The position numbers and the translations under genes were made by a program. Source: Chloroflexota bacterium (GTDB lineage: Bacteria; Chloroflexota; Dormibacteria; Dormibacterales; Dormibacteraceae). From it: DNA of 46,404 bases. Shown here piece by piece: positions 7,839-18,533 of this stretch; the first letter of the stretch is position 1; the number at the start of each line of letters is the position of its first letter. Location of the stretch: NCBI GenBank assembly GCA_005881275.1, contig VBEF01000055.1:1-46404 (forward strand). The letters run 5' to 3'. The notes beneath the pieces were generated by a model. The model had not been told where the DNA came from. It saw nothing but the letters and a program-made list of their open reading frames with translations, and did not search any database.

Positions 7839-8620
7839 TCAGGGCAAGGGTCCCCGCGCCGCTCATGGCGCTCGCGGCGGCTGGACTCCTCCTTTTCCTC
7901 CTTCCGCTCGCGGGCCTGATCGCGCGCGCGCCCTGGAATCAGGTCGGGACCGAGCTCGTCGCAACAGAGACAGCCACAGCGCTTGGCCTCTCCCTCTTTT
8001 GCTCGCTCACGGCGACCGCGGTCGCGCTGGTGCTCGGAATTCCGCTCGCTCTCGTTCTTTCCAGAACCACCGGGACGCTGCGTGGGGTTTTGCGCGCGCT
8101 GACGACGCTCCCGATGGTTCTGCCTCCGGTTGTCGGCGGTGTGGCGCTGCTGCTCGCCTTCGGCCGGAGCGGGCTGATCGGCTCGCCGCTGCACCAGCTC
8201 TTCGGCCTCCAGATTCCGTTCACCACCACGGCCGCCGTCATTGCGGAGACATTCGTCGCGATGCCCTTTCTCGTGATCGCCGTGGAGGGTGGGCTGCGCT
8301 CGCTCGACTCTCGCTACGAGGAGTCGGCGCGTGCCCTCGGCGCGAACAGCTGGAAGGTGTTCGCGCGGGTCACCCTGCCATTGCTGAGACCCGCGATCTT
8401 TTCCGGCGCGGTGTTGTGCTGGGCGAGAGCGCTTGGCGAGTTCGGCGCCACGATCACGTTCGCCGGGAACCTTCCTGGCCGCACCCAGACGATTCCCCTG
8501 GCCGTTTACGTCGCGCTGGAAACCCGTCCCGACGGCGCGATCGTCCTGAGTCTCATCCTGCTCGCGGTCTCGCTCGCGATCCTCATCGGCCTGCGGGATC
8601 GTTGGCTGGGGGCTCCATGA
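7835..8620 (+). CDS. modB: Molybdate ABC transporter permease ModB
   Basis: A 261-residue permease with about six transmembrane helices and the EAA loop that contacts the ATPase (EESARALGANSWKVFARVTLPLLRPAIF). Family blocks TLPMVLPPVVGGVALLLAFG and GEFGATITFAGNLPGRTQTIPLAVY are typical of ModB/CysT-type permeases. The start is TTG 7835, overlapping the modA stop as TTGA and preceded by an AAGGAG ribosome site at 7828-7833. The ModC start overlaps its end as ATGA. Confidence 0.93.
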   Translation: MIRARVPAPLMALAAAGLLLFLLPLAGLIARAPWNQVGTELVATETATALGLSLFCSLTATAVALVLGIPLALVLSRTTGTLRGVLRALTTLPMVLPPVVGGVALLLAFGRSGLIGSPLHQLFGLQIPFTTTAAVIAETFVAMPFLVIAVEGGLRSLDSRYEESARALGANSWKVFARVTLPLLRPAIFSGAVLCWARALGEFGATITFAGNLPGRTQTIPLAVYVALETRPDGAIVLSLILLAVSLAILIGLRDRWLGAP

Positions 8621-9648
8621 GCCTGCATGCGGTCATCGAGGTCGAGCGCGGCGGGTTCAGCCTCGACATCGACCTGACCGTCGAGGCCGGAGAGACCGTC
8701 GCGGTGCTCGGACCCAATGGCGCCGGCAAGACGACTCTTCTGCGGGCGCTCGCGGGTCTCGTTCCAATCGCAGGGCGGGTCGAGCTCGACGGAGATGTGC
8801 TCGACGATTCGGCCGTGGGGCGCCACGTTCCGACCGAGGAGCGACGGGTCGGCATCGTCTTTCAGGACCACGTCCTTTTCCCGCACATGACGGTGCTCGA
8901 GAACGTCGCGTTTGGATTGAAGCGGGATCGGTCGCGCGTCGCGCGCGGCTGGCTGGATCGCTCCGGCCTGGGCGACAAAGCCGGCGTCATGCCGGGCGAG
9001 CTGTCGGGAGGCCAGGCGCAGCGCGTCGCTCTGCTGCGGACCCTCGTCACGGAGCCGCGGCTGCTGTTGCTCGACGAGCCCCTGGCGGCGCTCGACGTTA
9101 GCGTCCGCGCCGAGGTCCGCCGCGAGCTTTCGCGCCAGCTCGCCGGCTTCACCGGGATTCGAATCCTCGTCACCCATGACCCACTCGAAGCGATCGCGCT
9201 CGCCGACCGGCTGGTCGTTCTCGAGCAAGGCAAGGTCGTCCAGACCGGACTCCCCAGCGAGGTCACCGCCCGCCCACGCTCGCGGTTCGTGGCCGACCTC
9301 GCCGGCGTGAATCTCCTGAGAGGCACAGGCAAGGACGACCATATCGAGCTCGACGGCGGAGAGGTCCTCGCCGCGCCGGAATCAGGCGAGGGTGACGTCT
9401 TCGCGGTGATCCACCCGCGGGCGGTCGCGCTCTACCTCGCTCGCCCGGAAGGCACGCCGCGCAATGTTTGGCGCGCGAGGGCCGAAGACCTCGACCTGCG
9501 TGGCGAGCGGGTCCGGGTTCGCCTGAGCGGGCCGGTGCCGCTCGTGGCCGAGGTGACACCGTCAGCTGTGCGCGACCTCCGGCTCGACGCCGGCGCCGAG
9601 GTGTGGGTCGCGGTCAAGGCCACGGAAATCTCGGTCTATCCGGCGTAG
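8617..9648 (+). CDS. modC: Molybdate ABC transporter ATP-binding protein ModC
   Basis: A 343-residue ATPase. Walker A is GPNGAGKT at residues 32-39, the ABC signature is LSGGQAQRVALLRTL, Walker B is LLLLDEPLAALD and the switch His is in LVTHDPLEA. The last ~100 residues form a TOBE/Mop-like regulatory domain (VFAVIHPRAVALY ... VWVAVKATEISVYPA), which in ModC binds molybdate and gates transport. ATG 8617 overlaps the modB stop. It is the last gene of the operon; a 27-bp gap separates it from the HtrA-type gene, which could be co-transcribed. Confidence 0.92.
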   Translation: MSLHAVIEVERGGFSLDIDLTVEAGETVAVLGPNGAGKTTLLRALAGLVPIAGRVELDGDVLDDSAVGRHVPTEERRVGIVFQDHVLFPHMTVLENVAFGLKRDRSRVARGWLDRSGLGDKAGVMPGELSGGQAQRVALLRTLVTEPRLLLLDEPLAALDVSVRAEVRRELSRQLAGFTGIRILVTHDPLEAIALADRLVVLEQGKVVQTGLPSEVTARPRSRFVADLAGVNLLRGTGKDDHIELDGGEVLAAPESGEGDVFAVIHPRAVALYLARPEGTPRNVWRARAEDLDLRGERVRVRLSGPVPLVAEVTPSAVRDLRLDAGAEVWVAVKATEISVYPA

Positions 9649-9675
9649 TCTGCAACGTCGTAATCTTGTAACACT

Positions 9676-10623
9676 ATGGTTGAGACACCCACTGAGGAAG
9701 AGGCGCTAGACGCGTATTCGGTCATCGTCAGCTCGGTCGCGGAGGCAGTTCTGCCGTCGGTCGCCAGCCTGCGCATCGGGCGCGGCGGACGTGGTTTCGG
9801 CGGTGCGGGCTCCGGCGTCGTCATCACACCCGACGGCTTTCTCGTCACCTCCGCCCACGTCGTCGCGGCCGGCCGCGCCGCGAGCGCTTCCTTCATCGAC
9901 GGCACTGAGTACGACGTCGACGTGGTCGGCGCGGATCCTCTTTCGGACCTCGCGGTCGCGCGCGCCCGCGCCGCGACCCTGAACGCGATCCGCGTCGGCA
10001 ACGCCGACCAGCTGCGCGTCGGACAGCTCGTGGTTGCGATCGGCAACCCGATGGGTTTTTCGGGCTCGGTCACGTCCGGGGTCGTCAGCGGGTTAGGCCG
10101 CTCGCTGGCGACCGCAGACGGCAACGGCAACCGGCGCTTCATCGAGGACGTGATCCAGACGGACGCTGCCCTCAACCCCGGCAATTCGGGAGGCGCGCTC
10201 GCGGACTCCCACGCCAGGCTCATCGGTGTCAACACCGCCGTCGCCGGCATGGGTCTCGGCCTGGCTGTGCCGATGAACGCCACGACGCAGGCCATCCTCG
10301 CCGCGCTGATGCGCAACGGCCGCGTGCGCCGCGCCTACCTCGGCATCGCGGGAGGCACTCGCCCGCTTCCTCCGCCGATCGCGGAAAAGCTCGGTCGCAA
10401 AGCCGGAGTCGAAGTCCACGAGGTGGTGAGCGGCAGCCCTGCCGCGGGCGGCCAGCTGCGCAGCGGTGATGTCATCGTCTCCGTCGGAGAGGTCGGCGTC
10501 AGCAAGGCAGGAGACCTGCAGCGCCTGATGGTCGAAGGCAAGATCGGCTCGAAGCTGCCGATCACGGTGATGCGCGGCGACCAGCTGCTCAACCTGACGG
10601 TCGTCCCGGTGGAGCTCACCTAG
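9676..10623 (+). CDS. HtrA/DegP-type trypsin-like protease with one PDZ domain
   Basis: A 315-residue S1C serine protease. The catalytic triad is visible: His61 in TSAHVV, Asp91 in DLAV and Ser171 in GNSGG. Residues 225-312 form one PDZ domain (AYLGIAGG ... GVEVHEVVSGSPAAGGQLRSGDVIVSV). Unlike most HtrA proteins it has no signal peptide or N-terminal membrane anchor: the first 30 residues are acidic and polar, so it is probably cytoplasmic or exported by another route. It lies between modC and a PPK2 gene, both on the same strand with short gaps. Confidence 0.9.
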   Translation: MVETPTEEEALDAYSVIVSSVAEAVLPSVASLRIGRGGRGFGGAGSGVVITPDGFLVTSAHVVAAGRAASASFIDGTEYDVDVVGADPLSDLAVARARAATLNAIRVGNADQLRVGQLVVAIGNPMGFSGSVTSGVVSGLGRSLATADGNGNRRFIEDVIQTDAALNPGNSGGALADSHARLIGVNTAVAGMGLGLAVPMNATTQAILAALMRNGRVRRAYLGIAGGTRPLPPPIAEKLGRKAGVEVHEVVSGSPAAGGQLRSGDVIVSVGEVGVSKAGDLQRLMVEGKIGSKLPITVMRGDQLLNLTVVPVELT

Positions 10624-10643
10624 GCTCCGGATACACTCGCGCC

Positions 10644-11477
10644 GTGGCGAAGGGGGAGATCCGCGACCTCTTGCGCGCGCAACCGCGCGGCGGCCTCTTC
10701 CGGATGGCCGGCGTCAACCCCGACTCGACTCCGGGACTGAGGGGCGGGGACAAGAAGGCGCTTCGCGAAATCAAGAAGCATCGGGATGAGCTGTTCGAGC
10801 TGCACGAGCGTCTTTACGCCGAGCGCAAGCGCTCGCTCCTGATCGTCCTACAGGCCATGGATACGGGCGGAAAGGACGGCACGGTCACGCACGTGGTTCG
10901 CAACTTCAACCCGCAGGGCGTCGTCATCACACCGTTCAAGGCGCCAACCCCGGAAGAGCGCCGCCATGGATTTCTGTGGCGCATCCGACGCCGTCTGCCG
11001 GACACCGGCTTCATAGGCGTCTTCAACCGCTCGCATTACGAGGATGTGCTGGTCGCGCGCGTGCACGACCTGACGCGGCCCTCGGTGATCGAGCGGCGCT
11101 ACGGCCAGATCAACGACTTCGAGAAGGGGCTCGGCCGCAACGGAACGACGGTGGTCAAGCTCTGTCTGCACATCTCATACGACGAGCAACGCAGGCGGCT
11201 GATCGACCGCCTCAAGGACCCGAACAAACGCTGGAAGTTCAACCCGCACGACATCGAGGAGCGGGCGCGCTGGGACGATTACATGAGCGCCTACGGCCTG
11301 GCGATCGGGCGCTGCTCCACCCGGCAGGCGCCGTGGTACGTGATACCGGCCAACGACAAGGTCTACCGGAACTGGGCGGTCACGAAGATTCTGATCGAGA
11401 CCCTCCGCGAGATGGACCCCCGGTACCCGCAGCCCAAGCTCGAGGTCCCCAAGCTGCTTCAGAAGTTGCGGGCCTAG
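10644..11477 (+). CDS. ppk2: PPK2-family polyphosphate kinase
   Basis: A 277-residue P-loop protein of the PPK2 family, which moves phosphate between inorganic polyphosphate and nucleotides. Walker A is MDTGGKDG (about residues 72-79), Walker B is in VFNRSHYEDVLVARV, and the lid region has the basic FNPHDIEERARWDDYM segment. Single-domain length matches the polyphosphate:nucleotide phosphotransferase subgroup; which nucleotide it prefers cannot be read from sequence. The start is GTG 10644, 20 bp after the protease stop. No polyphosphate-related genes are adjacent. Confidence 0.92.
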   Translation: MAKGEIRDLLRAQPRGGLFRMAGVNPDSTPGLRGGDKKALREIKKHRDELFELHERLYAERKRSLLIVLQAMDTGGKDGTVTHVVRNFNPQGVVITPFKAPTPEERRHGFLWRIRRRLPDTGFIGVFNRSHYEDVLVARVHDLTRPSVIERRYGQINDFEKGLGRNGTTVVKLCLHISYDEQRRRLIDRLKDPNKRWKFNPHDIEERARWDDYMSAYGLAIGRCSTRQAPWYVIPANDKVYRNWAVTKILIETLREMDPRYPQPKLEVPKLLQKLRA

Positions 11478-11534
11478 CTGCGACCCCAGGTTTGATAAGT
11501 TAAAGAATCGCTAAGTTTGGTATGGGGGACTGAA

Positions 11535-12740
11535 ATGAACCGCACGCGCCTGTTCGGCTGGTTGGTGGCAACCCTCCTGGTCGCGGCCTGTGGATCCACC
11601 GGCGGAGGCGGAGGCGGGAATGCCAACTCCTACTCGGGGAAGACCATCAAGTTCGGCGCCGTGCTTTCGATCACCGGCGCGGGCGGCGTGTACGGACCGC
11701 AAAGCCGGGACGGCGCGAAGCTGGCCGTCAAGGAGATCAACGCCTCAGGCGGCGTGAACGGAGCTCAGATCGAGCTGACGGTCGAGGACGACGCCTCCGA
11801 CAAGGCGCAGTCCCAGCAGAAGGCGCAGACCCTGATCACCTCCAACAACGTGTTGGCATTTCTGGGCCCGACGCTCTCCAACTCGGCTGTTGCGGTTCAC
11901 CCGCTCGCCGAAAGCCTGAAGACGCCGGTCCTGGCCGTCAGCACGACCGGCATCCACATCGTCCCCGACTGCAAGTTCCCGGAGACGACGCCGTGCAAGT
12001 ACGTGTTCCGCGACAGCCTGGGCGAAGAGACGGCGATCCCCGCCAACATCAAGGCCTACGCGGCTGACTCGCATCCCAAGACCGGCGTACTGCTCGTGGC
12101 GCAGGATGACAAGTTCTCGAGTGACGGCGGCACCATAGTTCAGAAGACCGTCGCGCAGTACAACATCGACCTGCTCAAGACGATCCCCTTCAGCAAGAAC
12201 GACGCCGACCTGTCGCCTTACGTGACGCAGGCGGTGCAGCTCAAGCCCGACGTCATCTTCATCACGTCGCTGGGCGGCATTCCCGCCAAGATCATGACCG
12301 CCGCGCGCAACCAGGGATGGCAGGGCCAGTTCCTCGGCGGCAACGGCTTCAACACCGCGACCGTCTCCAAGCAGGCCGGCGCCGCCGGCACCGGCGCGCG
12401 CAGCGCAAGCGCGTGGTACATCGGCAACGAATTTGCCTCCAACAAAGACTTCGTGACCGCGTACAAGAACGAGTACAGCAAGGACCCCGACCAGTTCGCG
12501 GCGCAGGGTTACACCGGATTGAAGATCCTGGCCGACGCCGCCAAGCGCGCCAACCTGACCTTCACCGACACAGCGGGCGACCGCGACAAGCTGCGCGCCG
12601 CGATCGAGACAGTCAACATCCAGTCCCCGCTCGGCCCCTTCCAGTTCACCTCGAGCCATGACGTCAAGCAGACGGTCTGGATCATTCAGATGGACGGCGC
12701 CGGCGGGTTCAAGCTCGTCCACGAAGTCAAAGCGAGCTAA
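11535..12740 (+). CDS. Branched-chain amino acid type ABC substrate-binding lipoprotein
   Basis: A 401-residue binding protein of the LivJ/LivK type (periplasmic binding fold type I). The N-terminus has a lipoprotein signal with lipobox VAAC at Cys19, followed by a Gly-rich linker. Family segments include IKFGAVLSITGAGGVYGPQ, VKEINASGGVNGAQIEL and LGPTLSNSAVAVHPLAE. I prefer ATG 11535, which follows a GGGGGA ribosome site at 11524-11529, over the TTG at 11517. It binds a small ligand, probably an amino acid or related compound, and delivers it to the LivH/M permease encoded downstream. A strong hairpin follows the stop. Confidence 0.92.
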   Translation: MNRTRLFGWLVATLLVAACGSTGGGGGGNANSYSGKTIKFGAVLSITGAGGVYGPQSRDGAKLAVKEINASGGVNGAQIELTVEDDASDKAQSQQKAQTLITSNNVLAFLGPTLSNSAVAVHPLAESLKTPVLAVSTTGIHIVPDCKFPETTPCKYVFRDSLGEETAIPANIKAYAADSHPKTGVLLVAQDDKFSSDGGTIVQKTVAQYNIDLLKTIPFSKNDADLSPYVTQAVQLKPDVIFITSLGGIPAKIMTAARNQGWQGQFLGGNGFNTATVSKQAGAAGTGARSASAWYIGNEFASNKDFVTAYKNEYSKDPDQFAAQGYTGLKILADAAKRANLTFTDTAGDRDKLRAAIETVNIQSPLGPFQFTSSHDVKQTVWIIQMDGAGGFKLVHEVKAS

Positions 12741-12746
12741 CGGAAT

Positions 12747-12771
12747 GGGGGGAGCACCAACCGCTCCCCCC
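12747..12771 (+). terminator. Intercistronic GC hairpin after the binding-protein gene
   Basis: A perfect 9-bp stem, GGGGGGAGC (12747-12755) with GCTCCCCCC (12763-12771), and a 7-nt loop, starting 7 nt after the stop codon. There is no U-run behind it, so it is more likely an attenuator or mRNA 3'-end stabiliser than a full terminator. Such hairpins often keep binding-protein levels above permease levels. Confidence 0.65.
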
Positions 12772-12792
12772 ACTCCCTAGTCTCACGCGACC

Positions 12793-13707
12793 GTGGACCA
12801 GCAGATCGTCAACGCGATCTTCATCGGCTCCATCTATGCGTTATTCGCCGTCGGTTACACGCTCGTCTTTGGCATCCTCGACATTCTCAACCTCGCGCAC
12901 AGCGCCGTCTTCATGCTCGGAGCCGCGACCACCTACACGCTCGTGGTCAAGTACGGACAGGTCTTCTGGGTCGCCTCCGTGGTTGGCATCGCCGCCTCGG
13001 CTCTGATGGGCCTCGTCATCGAGCATGTCTGCCTGCGGCCTCTGCGTCGCCGGCAGGCGCCACCCATCGCGGCGCTGATCTCCACGATCGGATTGGCGCT
13101 CATCATCGTGGCGGCGGTCGAGCAGGGCAAGCAGGGCAGCCTCTTCTCGTGGCTGTGGGTGGACGGCGCAAACTCTGTCGCCTTTCCCGCCGGCACGATC
13201 CCGAATCCGACATGGCACGTCGCCGACTTGAGTCTCGACGCGAGCAAGGTCGTGATCATCCCGGTCTCGATCGCGCTGATGCTCGTGCTCGGCTACGTGA
13301 TGCGCTACACGCAGATTGGACGCGGCCTTCGCGCGGTTGCGGAAAACCCGCGGGCGGCGCGCCTGATGGGCCTCGACGTGGACCGGATGATCACGCTGAC
13401 CCTGGTCATCTCCTCGGCGCTCGGCGGCCTGGCGGGAATTCTGTTTGGCGTGGCGCTGGGCGATATCAGCCCGTACATCGGCCGTGACAACGTCGAAGTC
13501 CGAGGCCTGGCGGTGATCGTTCTGGGCGGCATGGGCAGCATCCCGGGCGCGGTGATCGGCGGCTACCTGCTCGGTCTGGTCGAGATCCTAGCGGTCGTCA
13601 CGTTCGGCAGCAGCGTCCGCGGCGGCGTGGCCTTCGCCGCGCTTTTCCTTCTCCTGATCCTGCGGCCGCAGGGATTGTTCGGCACGCGCCTACGCGAGCG
13701 CATCTGA
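12793..13707 (+). CDS. livH: Branched-chain amino acid ABC permease LivH
   Basis: A 304-residue permease with about eight hydrophobic helices. Family blocks are IYALFAVGYTLVFGILDILNLAHSAVFMLGA near the N-terminus, MRYTQIGRGLRAVAENPRAARLMGLDVDRM in the cytoplasmic loop that contacts the ATPase, and VIVLGGMGSIPGAVIGGYLLGLVE near the C-terminus. The start is GTG 12793. It pairs with LivM to form the membrane channel, and lies between the binding protein and livM on the same strand. Confidence 0.93.
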   Translation: MDQQIVNAIFIGSIYALFAVGYTLVFGILDILNLAHSAVFMLGAATTYTLVVKYGQVFWVASVVGIAASALMGLVIEHVCLRPLRRRQAPPIAALISTIGLALIIVAAVEQGKQGSLFSWLWVDGANSVAFPAGTIPNPTWHVADLSLDASKVVIIPVSIALMLVLGYVMRYTQIGRGLRAVAENPRAARLMGLDVDRMITLTLVISSALGGLAGILFGVALGDISPYIGRDNVEVRGLAVIVLGGMGSIPGAVIGGYLLGLVEILAVVTFGSSVRGGVAFAALFLLLILRPQGLFGTRLRERI

Positions 13708-13766
13708 GGCGTGGACTTTTTCATCACCTCTATTCAGGTCAGCTGTCGCTGGCCGCGCCGGGATTC

Positions 13767-14517
13767 ATGGCAATCGGCGCCTATGTGTCTGTGCTGATGA
13801 GCAACTACTGGCACACGCCAGGTGTGGTCAGCACGATCGCCGCAGCCCTCCTCGCCGGCGTGATCGGTTTTCTCGTCGGCCTGCCGGTGCTCCGTTTGCG
13901 CGGCGTGTTCCTGGCGATTGCGACGATCGGCTTCATCGAGGCGCTCCGTCTCGGCGTCATCCTCAACGTGCCCATCACCGGCGAGGGTCTCGGCTTGAGC
14001 AACACGAGGAGCGCTGATCCTCTGGGAGCGATCAACTTCATCTTGGTCTCGCTCATCGTCATCGTCTTCGTCGTGTGGCGCTTGACCAAGGGCCGTCTCG
14101 GCAACGCGTGGGCGGCGATCAGGCAGGACGAGCTGGCGGCCCTGAGCCAGGGCATCGACGTCGCGCGCTACAAGATGATCGCCTTCGTCCTCAGCGCGCT
14201 GATGGCCGGTTACGCCGGCGCGCTGGAGGCTCACCTCTTCTTCAACATCGATCCGGGTGACGCGCAGTACGGCGTGACGCGCGCTGTGCAGGTACTGACG
14301 TTCGCGGTCCTGGGCGGGAGCGGCTTCGTGCTCGGCCCGGTGGTCGGAGCGCTCATCATCACGCTGCTTCCATACATCTTCCAGGGCGCCGGCGACTACA
14401 TCAACATCCTCGCCGGCGTCTTCCTGATCGCCGTCATCGTGTTCCGACCGCAAGGCATAGTCGGCCGCGGCGGGCTCGCCCTGGTGCGGCCGGCCTGGTG
14501 GCCGAAAGCGAGAGTGA

Positions 14518-14537
<20 letters not shown>
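13767..14537 (+). CDS. livM: Branched-chain amino acid ABC permease LivM, N-terminus damaged
   Basis: A 256-residue reading frame with typical LivM segments (FMAIGAYVSVLM, GLPVLRLRGVFLAIATIGFIEALRL, ALSQGIDVARYKMIAFVLSALMAGYAGALEAH). The family is usually about 40 or more residues longer at the N-terminus. Upstream, GTG 13711 opens a short frame reading VDFFITSIQV, a normal LivM start, while the downstream frame reads YSGQLSLAAPGF just before this ATG. The two frames meet at TATTCAGGTC (13731-13740), which serves both. So ~20 residues with a transmembrane helix appear to have been lost between short repeats, or collapsed in assembly. As it stands, translation would have to start at ATG 13767. 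The stop overlaps the livGF fusion start. Confidence 0.85.
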
Positions 14538-16066
<1,529 letters not shown>

Positions 16067-16086
<20 letters not shown>

Positions 16087-16317
16087 AACCCCGGATAGTC
16101 CGGACTTTGCGGCCCTAGCCCTGGTCCAATCCCCGGTTAGTCCGGACTATCCGATGTGCCAGCGGGAAAAAGGCCCGAGCTTTACTGGTCGGGCCTACCT
16201 GGGAGGCTGAAACCCGGATAGTCCGGACTTTGCGCCCCTCGCCCAGGTCCAGTCCCCGGTTAGTCCGGACTATCCGATGTGCCACCGGGAAAAGAGAAAG
16301 GCCCGAGCCTTGCGGCT
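16067..16317. repeat. Tandem duplication of ~124 bp, including the livGF 3' end
   Basis: Unit 1 (16067-16190) and unit 2 (from 16191) both begin with GGGCCTACCTGGGAGGCTGA, the last codons and stop of livGF. Both contain the inverted pair CGGATAGTCCGGACT / AGTCCGGACTATCCG (16092-16106 with 16139-16153; 16215-16229 with 16262-16276). Both end in a GGCCCGAG-type terminator stem. Unit 2 differs by a 1-nt deletion and scattered substitutions, so the duplication is not brand new. Confidence 0.85.
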
Positions 16318-16325
16318 CGGGCCTT
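16298..16325. terminator. Bidirectional rho-independent terminator
   Basis: A perfect 12-bp stem, AAGGCCCGAGCC (16298-16309) with GGCTCGGGCCTT (16314-16325), and a TTGC loop. It sits between the convergent livGF and cold-shock genes. On the minus strand it is followed by a pyrimidine/U-rich run, so it best ends the cold-shock transcript, and it can also stop livGF. A weaker relic of the same stem is at 16172-16195. Confidence 0.85.
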
Positions 16326-16340
16326 CTGGTTGTCGGAGCT

Positions 16341-16538
16341 TTAGGCTACGCGGACGCTCTTGGCGCGCGGGCCCTTCGGGCTCGACTCGATTTCGAACTG
16401 AACCTTCTCGCCACCCTGGAGGCCGTCGAAGTCACCTTCGGTGCCACTGCGGTGGAAGAAGTATTCCTGTCCGTCCTCGGCCTTGATAAATCCAAAGCCA
16501 CGATCCGAAACCAGCTTTTTGATGGTGCCAGTCGGCAT
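16341..16538 (-). CDS. Cold-shock domain protein (CspA family)
   Basis: A 65-residue single cold-shock domain. The RNA-binding motifs RNP1 (DRGFGFIKAED) and RNP2 (EYFFHRSG) are intact, and the tail is GPRAKSVRV, as in CspA-like proteins that bind single-stranded RNA and act as RNA chaperones. I chose ATG 16538 because AGGAG lies at 16546-16550 just before it; the longer frame to 16577 reads the untranslated leader. A terminator follows directly. The leader carries a 10-bp hairpin immediately upstream of the ribosome site. Confidence 0.95.
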   Translation of the reverse strand: MPTGTIKKLVSDRGFGFIKAEDGQEYFFHRSGTEGDFDGLQGGEKVQFEIESSPKGPRAKSVRVA

Positions 16539-16553
16539 TTCCCATCTCCTATC

Positions 16554-16596
16554 TCTCGAACGGCGGGGCCAACTCATCTAGCGGGCCCGTTCGAGA
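16554..16596 (-). promoter_or_regulatory. Hairpin in the cold-shock mRNA leader
   Basis: The arms TCTCGAACGG (16554-16563) and CCGTTCGAGA (16587-16596) form a perfect 10-bp stem with a 23-nt loop, ending 3 nt before the ribosome site of the cold-shock gene. Leaders of csp genes often fold to control translation by temperature; that role here is an inference from position only. Confidence 0.55.
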
Positions 16597-16664
16597 AGAT
16601 AGAAGCCTGCGGTGAGCGCCGACGCTTCGCCGGCTGCATGGAGTATACCCCGATTCGGCGAGGC

Positions 16665-18503
<1,839 letters not shown>

Positions 18504-18533
18504 GGACGGCACGAGGCAATATACGGACTGCCG

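Noticed and set aside
16172-16195. A second functional terminator in duplication unit 1
   Set aside because: The stem is reduced to 7 bp with a 10-nt loop and no U-run, so it is a relic of the strong terminator at 16298.
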